Shown piece after piece: positions 9,390-17,396 of a stretch of DNA of 41,938 bases. A program made the position numbers and the translations under genes. The DNA is taken from NCBI GenBank assembly GCA_021797795.1, contig JAJZZB010000013.1, positions 1-41,938 on the forward strand. The letters are read 5' to 3'. The notes below the pieces were generated by a model that did not search any database, was not told the DNA's origin, and was given only the letters and a program-made list of their open reading frames with translations. Source of the DNA: Actinomycetes bacterium (GTDB lineage: Bacteria > Actinomycetota > Acidimicrobiia > Acidimicrobiales > Bog-793). Position 1 is the first letter of the stretch; each line of letters begins with the position of its first letter.

Positions 9390-10607
9390 TCAGTCCGCCA
9401 GCGCCGGGAGGGTGCTCTCGACCACCGCCCTCGCCACCACCCTGCTGCCGAGGAGGGCGACCATGCTCGCGACGAGGGCGATCCCCCCGCCGACGGCGAA
9501 GGAGAGGCTCGGTCCGGCCGCGTCGACGAGCACCCCGCCGAGCGCCGCTCCGGCGGAGGCCCCGAGCTGGAGGGCGCTCGCCACCCAGCTGAAGGCCTCG
9601 ACGGAGACCGACGGCGCCGCGGTGCGGCCGACCAGGTCGTAGAGCAGGCTGAAGCCCGGGGCGATGGCGCTGCCGGCGAGGAAGAGCAGGGCGTACAGCG
9701 GGCCGACCCCGGTCGCCGACACGAGCAGGGCGAAGCCCATCGCCGCCGTCGCCATGAGCGGGGCGACGGCAAAGGCGCCTGCGTGGGCGACCCGGGAGCC
9801 GAACAGCAGACCTCCCACGAGCGAGCCGGCGCTCCACAGGACGAGCAGCAGGCCGGCTTGGTGGGCGTCGTGGTGACGACCGGCGAAGGCGACGACCGCT
9901 ACCTCGACGGCTGCGATGGCGGTGAGGAAGAAGCCGGCGGTGAGCGAGAGGACGTTCAGCGCCGGTGTGCGCGCCCGCGGCCGCGGGACACCGTCGAGGC
10001 TTGTGTGGCGGTGGGGGTCGGACCGCCCGGCCGTGGCCGGGTGCGTCGTCACGGCGAGCGTCCCGGCCAGGCCGAAGACGCCGCTCAGCACGAGCGCTGC
10101 CCCCGGGCTCGCCAGGGTGCTCGACAGGGCGACGAGCGCCGGGCCGACCATGAAGGTGACCTCCTGCAAGGTGGCGTCGATGGCGTAGAGGCTGCTCGTC
10201 TGCTCGGCCGGCACGAGGTGGCGCCAGAGGCTCCGGACGGCGGGTGCCACAGGGGGCAGGCTGAGGCCGGTAGCGGCCGCCAGCAGGAAGAGGGGGAGGC
10301 TGTCGCCGACGGGGACGAGCGCCAGGGCGACGAGGCCGGCGGTGTTGCCGACGCTCGCCGTCACGAGCACCGGGCGGCGTCCGAGGGTGTCGGCCAGGCG
10401 CCCGAGAGCGGGTGAGCCGAGGGCGGTGCCGAGCACGAACGAGGCGGTGACCGCCCCGGCGCGGCCGTAGGAACCGGTGCCGTGTGCCACCCGGAGGATG
10501 ATCGCCAGGTTCACCATGGCGACCGGCAGGCGGGCGACGAGCGAGGTGGCGAGGAGGAAGCGGACTCCGGGGGCGCGCAGCACCACCTTGTAGCCGGCCC
10601 GGGTCAC
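9390..10607 (-). CDS. MFS transporter
   Basis: Approx. 405 aa polytopic protein (VTRAGYKVVLRAPGVRFLLATSLVARLPVAMVNLAIILRVAH...LGRLADTLGRRPVLV). GTG start at 10607 inside the longer ORF 9390..11174. Confidence 0.8.
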   Translation of the reverse strand: MTRAGYKVVLRAPGVRFLLATSLVARLPVAMVNLAIILRVAHGTGSYGRAGAVTASFVLGTALGSPALGRLADTLGRRPVLVTASVGNTAGLVALALVPVGDSLPLFLLAAATGLSLPPVAPAVRSLWRHLVPAEQTSSLYAIDATLQEVTFMVGPALVALSSTLASPGAALVLSGVFGLAGTLAVTTHPATAGRSDPHRHTSLDGVPRPRARTPALNVLSLTAGFFLTAIAAVEVAVVAFAGRHHDAHQAGLLLVLWSAGSLVGGLLFGSRVAHAGAFAVAPLMATAAMGFALLVSATGVGPLYALLFLAGSAIAPGFSLLYDLVGRTAAPSVSVEAFSWVASALQLGASAGAALGGVLVDAAGPSLSFAVGGGIALVASMVALLGSRVVARAVVESTLPALAD

Positions 10608-10657
10608 CCCCCCATCTTGTCCGCGCCTCTCGGGGCCCCGGCGCCGCCGGGGCAGGC

Positions 10658-11158
10658 TCACCTCGGCGGCCGGAAGGAGCTGTGGGCGAGACGTCCAGAG
10701 GGCGCCCGCAGCCGCCGGCGGTGGCGCTCGATCCGCTCGTCGAGCTCGGCGAGGAAGGCGGACAGGCGCTCGAGCTTGGCGGTCACCTCGCCCCGGACGC
10801 CCTCGAGGACCCGCTCGGCCTCCTCGAGGAGGGCCTTCTGCTCGGTCGCGTCGGCTCCACCCCGGTAGCGGGTGCGGAGGGCGTCGAGACGGTCCTCGGC
10901 CGAGATGACGTTGCGGATCTCGTCCAGGTTGAACCCCATGAGCGACTGAAGCTCCCGGATCCGCAGCACGCGCCGCACATCGGCGTCGCAGTAGCGACGG
11001 TTGTGGCCGGGCTGATGGGCAGCGGGCACGAGGAGCCCGACCTCCTCGTAGTAGCGCAGTGTCCGCTCGGAGACATCCGCCCGGGAGGCGACCTCGCCGA
11101 TCCCGTAGCGGGCGTCCCGCTCCTCGTTCTCGCCCGGCGGGCGGGCGCGCTCGCTCAC
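10658..11158 (-). CDS. MerR family transcriptional regulator
   Basis: RYGIGEVASRADVSERTLRYYEEVGLLVPAAHQPGHNRRYCDADVRRVLRIRELQSLMGFNLDEI; GTG start at 11158 within ORF 10658..13030. Confidence 0.9.
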   Translation of the reverse strand: MSERARPPGENEERDARYGIGEVASRADVSERTLRYYEEVGLLVPAAHQPGHNRRYCDADVRRVLRIRELQSLMGFNLDEIRNVISAEDRLDALRTRYRGGADATEQKALLEEAERVLEGVRGEVTAKLERLSAFLAELDERIERHRRRLRAPSGRLAHSSFRPPR

Positions 11159-13023
11159 GGCTTGCGACCGGCACGCTGCCGGCCGACCTGGGGGCGCCGG
11201 GGGCGCTCGCGCCGCGCCGTCGCGGCCGTGCTGGCGCCCCGGCGTGCCGGGGTGCGCTCCTCGTTCATGACCGTTGCCAGCGTGCCCGGCACAGCGGACG
11301 TCACCGCCTCGGAGCCTTCCACGTAGTGGTACTTGCCGCCTCGCAGCCAGGAGGCCACCGCCGCCACTGCACAGGCGGCGACCGAGAAGTCGAAGGCCTC
11401 TCGCAGCCCGTTCATGAACGGTGCCGACACGAGGCGCGGGAAGAACGACCGCCCGGTGAGGTAGGCCGCGTGGGCCCGGGAGAGGTGCGACAGGCTCGGG
11501 CCGAGCAGGTGCGACATCGGGTTGTAGCCGAGGAAGGCGGCGAAGAGGGCGCCTGTCGGCGGGAGGTGGGAGACGGCGCCAGCCGCCGCGGCCGGCACGC
11601 CCTGGGCGCGCAGGCCGTGGTAGAGGGTGGCCGGGAGCTCGGCCGCGAGGCCGGTGATGATGAGGGTGAAGAAGATGCCGATCGAGAGCACCATGGCCGA
11701 GTTCTGGAAGGTGGCCGTCATCCCCGAGCCGGCGCCCCGCTGGTCGGGCGGCAGGCTGTTCATGATCCCCGCACGGTTGGGCGAGGAGAACAGGCCCATG
11801 GCGAGGCCGTTCAGGAGGAGCAACAGGGCGAACCAGGTGTAGTTGAAGTTCGCCGGCAGGAGCTCGAACAGGGCGAAGCCCGCCGCTGCGGCGATCATCC
11901 CGCCCGTCGCGAACGGCCGGGCGCCGAAGTGGTCCGAGAGGAAGCCCGAGACCGGGCCGGCGATGAGGAAGCCGAGCGTGAGCGGCAGCATGAAGATGCC
12001 GGCCCACAGCGGGGTCTGGCTGAAGCTGTAGCCGTGCTGGGGCAGCCAGATGCCCTGCAGCCAGATGATGAGAATGAACATGAGCCCGCCCCGGCCGAGG
12101 GCGGCCAGGAGGCTCGCCACGTTCCCGGCGGCGAAGGCCCGGATGCGGAACAGCGGCAGGCGGAACATCGGGTTGGCGACCTTGGTCTCGATGTAGGCGA
12201 AGACGACGAGCAGCGCTGTGCCGCCGCCGAGGGCGGCGAGGACGAGCGGGTTGGTCCATCCCATCGAGTGGCCGGCGTAGGGCTCGATGCCGTAGGTAAT
12301 GCCGACGAGGACGGCGACAAGGCCGACGGCGAAGGTGATGTTCCCCCACCAGTCGATCCTGGAGGGCGTCCGCACGCCGCGCTCGACGAGCTTGAAGTAG
12401 GCCCAGATCGTGCCGAAGATGCCGAAGGGCACCGAGACGAGGAAGACATAGCGCCATCCGATCGGGCCGAGGACGCCGCCGAGCACGAGGCCGATGAACG
12501 AGCCGCCGATCGCCGCCACCTGGTTGACCCCGAGGGCGAGCCCGCGCTGGTTGGGCGGGAAGGCGTCGGTGAGGATCGCCGAGGAGTTGGCGAACAGCAG
12601 GGCGCCACCGACTCCCTGGAAGACCCGCATGACGATCAGCCAGAGGGCCCCTGCGGTGCCGTGCAGCCAGGTGAGGGCGAGCAGGATCGAGAAGACGCTG
12701 AAGACGGCGAAGCCGAGGTTGTACATGCGGACGCGACCGAACATGTCGCCGAGGCGGCCGAAGCTCACGACGAGCACGCTCGTCACCACCGAGAAGCCCA
12801 TGAGCAGCCAGAGGAAGTAGCTCGAGTTGCCCGGCGTGAGCGGGTCGAGCCGGATGCCCCGGAAGATGTCGGGAAGGGCGATGAGGATGATGGACTGGTT
12901 GATGACCACCATCAGCATGCCGAGGGTCGTGTTGGAGAGGGTCAGCCACTTCCCCTTGTAGGGGTCGTCGGTCTCCTGCGGCGCGGCGTCCCGCGGCGCC
13001 TCGACGAGTCCGTCGCGTTCTGT
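11155..13023 (-). CDS. DHA2-type (14-TM) MFS drug/solute exporter
   Basis: Approx. 620 aa; NTTLGMLMVVINQSIILIALPDIFRGI, FGRLGDMFGRVRMYNLGFAVF, FQGVGGALLFANSSAILTDAFPPNQRGLALG. Overlaps the MerR GTG start by 4 bp. Confidence 0.88.
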   Translation of the reverse strand, partial: TERDGLVEAPRDAAPQETDDPYKGKWLTLSNTTLGMLMVVINQSIILIALPDIFRGIRLDPLTPGNSSYFLWLLMGFSVVTSVLVVSFGRLGDMFGRVRMYNLGFAVFSVFSILLALTWLHGTAGALWLIVMRVFQGVGGALLFANSSAILTDAFPPNQRGLALGVNQVAAIGGSFIGLVLGGVLGPIGWRYVFLVSVPFGIFGTIWAYFKLVERGVRTPSRIDWWGNITFAVGLVAVLVGITYGIEPYAGHSMGWTNPLVLAALGGGTALLVVFAYIETKVANPMFRLPLFRIRAFAAGNVASLLAALGRGGLMFILIIWLQGIWLPQHGYSFSQTPLWAGIFMLPLTLGFLIAGPVSGFLSDHFGARPFATGGMIAAAAGFALFELLPANFNYTWFALLLLLNGLAMGLFSSPNRAGIMNSLPPDQRGAGSGMTATFQNSAMVLSIGIFFTLIITGLAAELPATLYHGLRAQGVPAAAAGAVSHLPPTGALFAAFLGYNPMSHLLGPSLSHLSRAHAAYLTGRSFFPRLVSAPFMNGLREAFDFSVAACAVAAVASWLRGGKYHYVEGSEAVTSAVPGTLATVMNEERTPARRGASTAATARRERPRRPQVGRQRAGRKP

Positions 13024-13050
13024 CATGCACTTAACGTTAACGGAATACAG

Positions 13051-13072
13051 CACCTGACGTTCACGTCAGGTG
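13051..13072. promoter_or_regulatory. Candidate MerR operator upstream of the efflux/merR operon
   Basis: Perfect inverted repeat CACCTGACGT-TC-ACGTCAGGTG, with a second palindrome TTAACGTTAA at 13031..13040, immediately 5' of the DHA2 MFS gene. Confidence 0.6.
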
Positions 13073-13500
13073 GTGGCGCCCTCCCCCTCGGGCATGCCGC
13101 CGACGAGCTGGACGACGAGCCGTCTCACCCGCCCGGCGATGTCGTCACGGATCGAACGCACGGTCTCGAGCGGCTTGCCGGCCGGGTCCTCCACCTCCCA
13201 GTCGACGTGGCGGGTGCCCGGGTAGATGGGGCAGCTGTCGCCGCAACCCATGGTGACGACGACGTCGGAGCGCCGCGCCACCTCGTCCGAGAGGGCGGCC
13301 GGCCGTGCGGACGAGAGGTCGATGCCGATCTCGGCCATGACCGTGACGACGGCCGGGTGCAGCGTGTCGGCCGGGGCCGAGCCGGCGGAGGCGACCCGGA
13401 TCCTGCCGGCGGCTTCCCGCTCGAGCAGGGCGGCGGCCATCTGCGAACGCCCGGCGTTGTGGACGCAGACGAAGAGCACCTGGGGCGTTCTGCTCGTCAC
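13066..13500 (-). CDS. arsC: Arsenate reductase, low-molecular-weight phosphatase type
   Basis: QVLFVCVHNAGRSQMAAALL (CX5R loop), VVTMGCGDSCPIYPGTRHVDWEVEDPAG; GTG start at 13500 overlapping the acr3 stop. Confidence 0.9.
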   Translation of the reverse strand: MTSRTPQVLFVCVHNAGRSQMAAALLEREAAGRIRVASAGSAPADTLHPAVVTVMAEIGIDLSSARPAALSDEVARRSDVVVTMGCGDSCPIYPGTRHVDWEVEDPAGKPLETVRSIRDDIAGRVRRLVVQLVGGMPEGEGATT

Positions 13501-14618
13501 GTCCCCTCCCCTGCTCCCGCCGGCGCGGTCACCGGGAAGAGCCTGCGGCGGGCTGCCAGCGAGACGTAGACCAGCGAGACGAGGACCGGCACCTCGACGA
13601 GGGGGCCGACGACCCCGGCGAGGGCCTCGCCGCTCGTCACCCCGAAGACGCCGATGGCGACGGCGATGGCGAGCTCGAAGTTGTTCCCCGCTGCGGTGAA
13701 GGCGAGCGTCGCCGTCCGCGGGTAGGCGAGGCCGAGCGCCCGCCCGAGGGCGAACGACCCGAACCACATGAGGCCGAAGTAGGCGACGAGTGGCAGCGCG
13801 ATGCGGGCGACGTCGCCGGGCCGGCTCGTGATGGTGCGGCCCTGCAGGGCGAAGAGGATGACGATCGTGTAGAGCAGCCCGTAGAGGGCGAACGGGCCGA
13901 GGCGGGGAAGCAGCCTCGTCTCGTACCACTCCCGCCCCTTCGCCCGCTCGCCGAGGAGGCGGGTGAGGGCGCCGGCGACCAGCGGGACGCCGAGGAAGAT
14001 GGCGACGGTCTCGGCGACCCGCCAGAACGACAGGTGCAGGCCGGCTGACGACAGCCCGAGCCATCGCGGCAGGAGCCCGAGGTAGAAGTATGCGAGGAGC
14101 GAGAAGGCGGCGATCTGGAAGAGGGAGTTCAGCGCGACGAGGACGGCGGCGGCCTCCCGGTCGCCACAGGAGAGCTCGTTCCACACGAGGACCATGGCGA
14201 TGCACCGTGCGAGGCCGACGATGATGAGCCCGGTCCGGTAGGCGGGTTCGTCGGGGAGGAGCAGCCATGCGAGGCTGAACATCACCGCCGGGCCGACGAC
14301 CCAGTTCATGACGAGGGAGGCCACGAGCAGGCGGCGGTCTCGGGTGACCGCCTGCAGCCGGCCGTAGCGGACCTTGGCGAGGACCGGGTACATCATGACG
14401 AGCAGCCCGAGGAAGATCGGGAGCGAGGTCCCCGAGGTCACCTGCACCGAGTCGAGCATCCGGCCGATGCCGGGGACAGTCCTGCCGAGGCCGAGCCCGG
14501 CTGCCATGGCGAGGAGGATGAAGACCGGGAGGAAGCGGTCGAGCGCCGACAACCGGGCGACGACGGCTTGCTCGCCCTGCGGGAGCGGTCGCTTCTCGAG
14601 GGTGGCGGCCTCGCTCAC
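13497..14618 (-). CDS. acr3: Arsenite efflux permease, ACR3 family
   Basis: SALDRFLPVFILLAMAAGLGLGRTVPGI, VARCIAMVLVWNELSCGD-type segment (LARCIAMVLVWNELSCGDREAAAVLVALNSLFQI). GTG start at 14618 chosen; the ORF is open to 14843. Confidence 0.9.
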   Translation of the reverse strand: MSEAATLEKRPLPQGEQAVVARLSALDRFLPVFILLAMAAGLGLGRTVPGIGRMLDSVQVTSGTSLPIFLGLLVMMYPVLAKVRYGRLQAVTRDRRLLVASLVMNWVVGPAVMFSLAWLLLPDEPAYRTGLIIVGLARCIAMVLVWNELSCGDREAAAVLVALNSLFQIAAFSLLAYFYLGLLPRWLGLSSAGLHLSFWRVAETVAIFLGVPLVAGALTRLLGERAKGREWYETRLLPRLGPFALYGLLYTIVILFALQGRTITSRPGDVARIALPLVAYFGLMWFGSFALGRALGLAYPRTATLAFTAAGNNFELAIAVAIGVFGVTSGEALAGVVGPLVEVPVLVSLVYVSLAARRRLFPVTAPAGAGEGT

Positions 14619-14646
14619 CTGGGCCGCCGAGAGGTCGCCGTGGCGC

Positions 14647-15087
14647 TCAGCAGCATGCGGGCGCGCTCGCCGGGCGCGAGGGGGCGTCCTGCTCGCCGGC
14701 GCAGCAGGACGGCTCACCGGAGGCGTCGTCGTCGAGGATGGCGTGGGCCCCCCGCGGCTCACCTGACGGGGAGCGCACCGAGACCTCCTCCTGGACGACG
14801 GGGCAGCAGGTCGTCTGCCCCTCGCTTGTGAGAGCGAGGGCACCGGCGACAGGGCGCCGGCCGCCGGCGGACTCTTCGGTCGTCCCGACCTCGATCCCGG
14901 GGTGGTTCGGGCCGTCAGCGGCGGTCGTGCCCCCTTCGAGCACGGCGAGCCTCAGCGGGCGATGGACCACCGCGGAGCCGCCGAAGACGGGCCGCACCGT
15001 GCGGGATGTCGTTCCGGGCAGGGTCGAGGAGAGGTCGACCGCCTCACCGAGATCCGCCAGGCTCAGGGCGCGCCGGACACGGGCCAT
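14647..15087 (-). CDS. Cysteine-pair-rich protein of unknown function in the arsenic cluster
   Basis: ORF from MARVRRALSLADLGEAVDL to PACC*; strongly G/C-biased third positions; vicinal Cys pairs TTCCP, PSCCA and ACC; lies between arsR and acr3 on the acr3 strand. Confidence 0.55.
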   Translation of the reverse strand: MARVRRALSLADLGEAVDLSSTLPGTTSRTVRPVFGGSAVVHRPLRLAVLEGGTTAADGPNHPGIEVGTTEESAGGRRPVAGALALTSEGQTTCCPVVQEEVSVRSPSGEPRGAHAILDDDASGEPSCCAGEQDAPSRPASAPACC

Positions 15088-15105
15088 CGCTCGTCCTCCT
15101 GATAG

Positions 15106-15159
15106 CATTGACACACGTCGATGCGTTCATGATGCTCGATACATTCACAGCTGTCAATG
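15106..15159. promoter_or_regulatory. arsR / ars operon divergent promoter region with inverted repeat
   Basis: CATTGACA (15106..15113) and TGTCAATG (15152..15159) form a perfect 8-bp inverted repeat enclosing the intergenic region. Confidence 0.5.
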
Positions 15160-15168
15160 GGAGGCGCA

Positions 15169-15519
15169 GTGAGACGGACACCGGTCTTCGAGCCGGCAGC
15201 CGACGCCGAGGCGTGCTGCCCCTCCGTGCTCGCGGCTCCGCTCGATGCCGGCCCGGCGGCGACGCTCGCCCAGGGCTTCGCGGCCCTCGCCGACCCCATC
15301 CGGCTCCGGCTGCTCTCGATGCTGGCAGCCGCGCCGGCCGGAGAGGTCTGCGTGTGCGACTTCGTCGCCCCCCTCGCGAGGTCCCAGCCGACGGTCTCCC
15401 ACCACCTGAAGGTGCTGTCGGACGCCGGCCTCGTCCGGGGCGAGCGCCGCGGGAGATGGGTGTGGTACTCGCTCGAGCGGGCGCGCCTCGTGGAGCTGCG
15501 TGACGCCCTCGAGGGCTGA
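15169..15519 (+). CDS. arsR: ArsR family regulator, arsenic-responsive
   Basis: FAALADPIRLRLLSMLAAAPAGEVCVCDFVAPLARSQPTVSHHLKVLSDAGLVRGERRGRWVWYSL; CVCDF As(III)-site motif; GTG at 15169 preceded by GGGAGG (ATG at 15157 is the alternative). Confidence 0.9.
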   Translation: MRRTPVFEPAADAEACCPSVLAAPLDAGPAATLAQGFAALADPIRLRLLSMLAAAPAGEVCVCDFVAPLARSQPTVSHHLKVLSDAGLVRGERRGRWVWYSLERARLVELRDALEG

Positions 15520-16009
15520 GGCGTTGACCGGTCGGTCGTCCCGCGATGATTGGCTGAAGGCTGTGCGACGGTGAGGCCGAGGTTCTCCCGACCGAGGGCG
15601 CACGAGCCGGCGGATGCCGAGTAGGTCTCGGCGCCCGGCGCTGACGCGGGCAGACCATGCCGAGGACGGCGGGTAGCGGACCGCTTGCCGGGGCCAGGAG
15701 GACGAAGGCACCGAGCCGGGCAGAGGGACATAGGGTTGGAAGCGCCGACCTGCTCGCGTCGGTGCGTGACCACATCGCCCCGAGGCGAGGACCGGAAAGG
15801 CCATCGACGTGCTGAGGTGCTCGGAGCCGGTCCTCGGAGGCGGGCGGTCGGGGCGGCGGCGCTGCAAGGCATCGCTGCGGTGCTCCGGCGGCCCGGTCGG
15901 GCGGATCCGGCGGCGAGGGGCGGCGCGGTGAGCCCCTGTGGCGCTCTCTGCCTGTCGCGCGCCGGCGTCCGACTCTCGAGGCCGACAGGGCCCCTTCGCC
16001 GGGGAGTAC

Positions 16010-17305
16010 CTACCGTGCCTGGCGGGGACGGCTCCCCAGGCCGAATTGCAAGAGGGCGAAGGTGGCGACGGGGCCGAGCATGACAAGGGTCATCCCCCGG
16101 TAGCCGATGGCCGGGACGACCGCTCCGAGGACGAGCGGCACGACCACCGAGGTGAGGTTGCTGCTCCCGAGGAGCGTGGCGTTCGCCCGTGGGAGGTCGG
16201 TGACCGCCGTGCTCTCGGCGACGAGGGCGAGGGCGATCGGGAAGGTGAGGCCGTGGGGCACCCCGAGCATGGCCATGGCACCGAGATAGGCGAGCTGGCC
16301 CTCACCCACCCCGAGCAGCACCAGTCCGGCCGCGGTGAGGGCGGCGGAGACCCACAGCAGCCCCACCTTGCGGCGGACGGGGGCGCGCCAGGCGACGATG
16401 GCACGCGAGGAGAGGGAGAAGACGAAGAAGACCGTGAAGCCGAGCTGGGCTCGGGCCGGGCTCGCCCCGTAGCCGGCCCGGGCGACGAGGGCGCCGAAGA
16501 CCGTGATCCCGGCAAAGGGCACGGCGTAGAGCAGCTGGGCGACGAGTGCGATGCGGCCGCTCCCGGTGGAGAGCAGACCGGCCCGACGGCGCCCGGTGCT
16601 CGGCAGCGCCGGGCGCGGCGTCTCGCTCGCGACGTCGCCGGCCGTGTCGACGGCAAGCCCCTCCTCGGCCTCACGAGCCGCAGGGGCTGCTCGGCCCTCC
16701 TCGACTCGGCGGCGCCGGCTCCCGACGAGGATGAGCCCGGCGCCGACGACGGGCAGGATGGCGAAGGCGAGGTAGGGGACCCGCACGTCCTGGCGGGCCG
16801 AGCTGAGCAGCACCGTCTCGAGCAGGGGGCCGACGGCGAGGCTGACGCTCAGGGTGGCCGTGTAGACGGCGATGACCCGCTCCCGCTCCCCCGCACGGAT
16901 CGCGACGACAGCGTTCAAGAGCCCCGGCATCGCGATGCCCCCTGCGATGCCGAGGAGGAGGACGCCTGCGGCGAGGACGGCGAAGGAGGAGGCGGCCGCC
17001 ACCACGAGGAGCGACACCGCCAGGCCGACCATGCCCGCGGCGGCGGAGACCGCAGCACGCTGGTGGGGTACCCGGCGTGAGACGAAGAGGGTCACGAGGG
17101 CGACCATCAGGCCCGTGACGGCTCCGAGGACGCCGATCTCGGTAGCCGAGATGTGGACGTCGTCGCGGGCGAGGAGGGAGAGCGTCGTCATCGCCATGTT
17201 CTGGGTCATCCGGAACAACGCCGCGGCAGCGAGGAGGACGGCGAGCAGGCCGGCATGGCGGAGATGCGGGCGGCCGCGCTCGATCGACGGGGACGGCCGG
17301 GGCAC
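16010..17305 (-). CDS. MFS transporter
   Basis: 431 aa polytopic protein; LLAAAALFRMTQNMAMTTLSLLARDDVHISATEIGVLGAVTGLMVALVTLFVSRRVPHQRAA. Confidence 0.82.
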   Translation of the reverse strand: MPRPSPSIERGRPHLRHAGLLAVLLAAAALFRMTQNMAMTTLSLLARDDVHISATEIGVLGAVTGLMVALVTLFVSRRVPHQRAAVSAAAGMVGLAVSLLVVAAASSFAVLAAGVLLLGIAGGIAMPGLLNAVVAIRAGERERVIAVYTATLSVSLAVGPLLETVLLSSARQDVRVPYLAFAILPVVGAGLILVGSRRRRVEEGRAAPAAREAEEGLAVDTAGDVASETPRPALPSTGRRRAGLLSTGSGRIALVAQLLYAVPFAGITVFGALVARAGYGASPARAQLGFTVFFVFSLSSRAIVAWRAPVRRKVGLLWVSAALTAAGLVLLGVGEGQLAYLGAMAMLGVPHGLTFPIALALVAESTAVTDLPRANATLLGSSNLTSVVVPLVLGAVVPAIGYRGMTLVMLGPVATFALLQFGLGSRPRQAR

Positions 17306-17396
17306 CGGCCGAACCCTACTGGGAGGCGTCGGAGGCCCGATCGACGCGACCGAGGTGCGCGGAAAGTCGAACGGGAGCCGCGTAGCCTCTCAACCC

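Noticed and set aside
10658-13030. 790-aa minus-strand ORF as a single protein
   Set aside because: Only its last ~167 residues (MerR) are real; the rest is an alternative frame of the DHA2 MFS gene.
11059-13569. 836-aa plus-strand ORF
   Set aside because: Antisense to the MerR/DHA2 MFS genes; composition (Glu/Gly/Asp/Arg-rich, no hydrophobic pattern) is the usual artefact of the opposite strand of GC-rich coding DNA.
15540-16000. Overlapping ORFs between arsR and the MFS gene
   Set aside because: Several long frames on both strands, none with recognisable motifs; cannot choose one.
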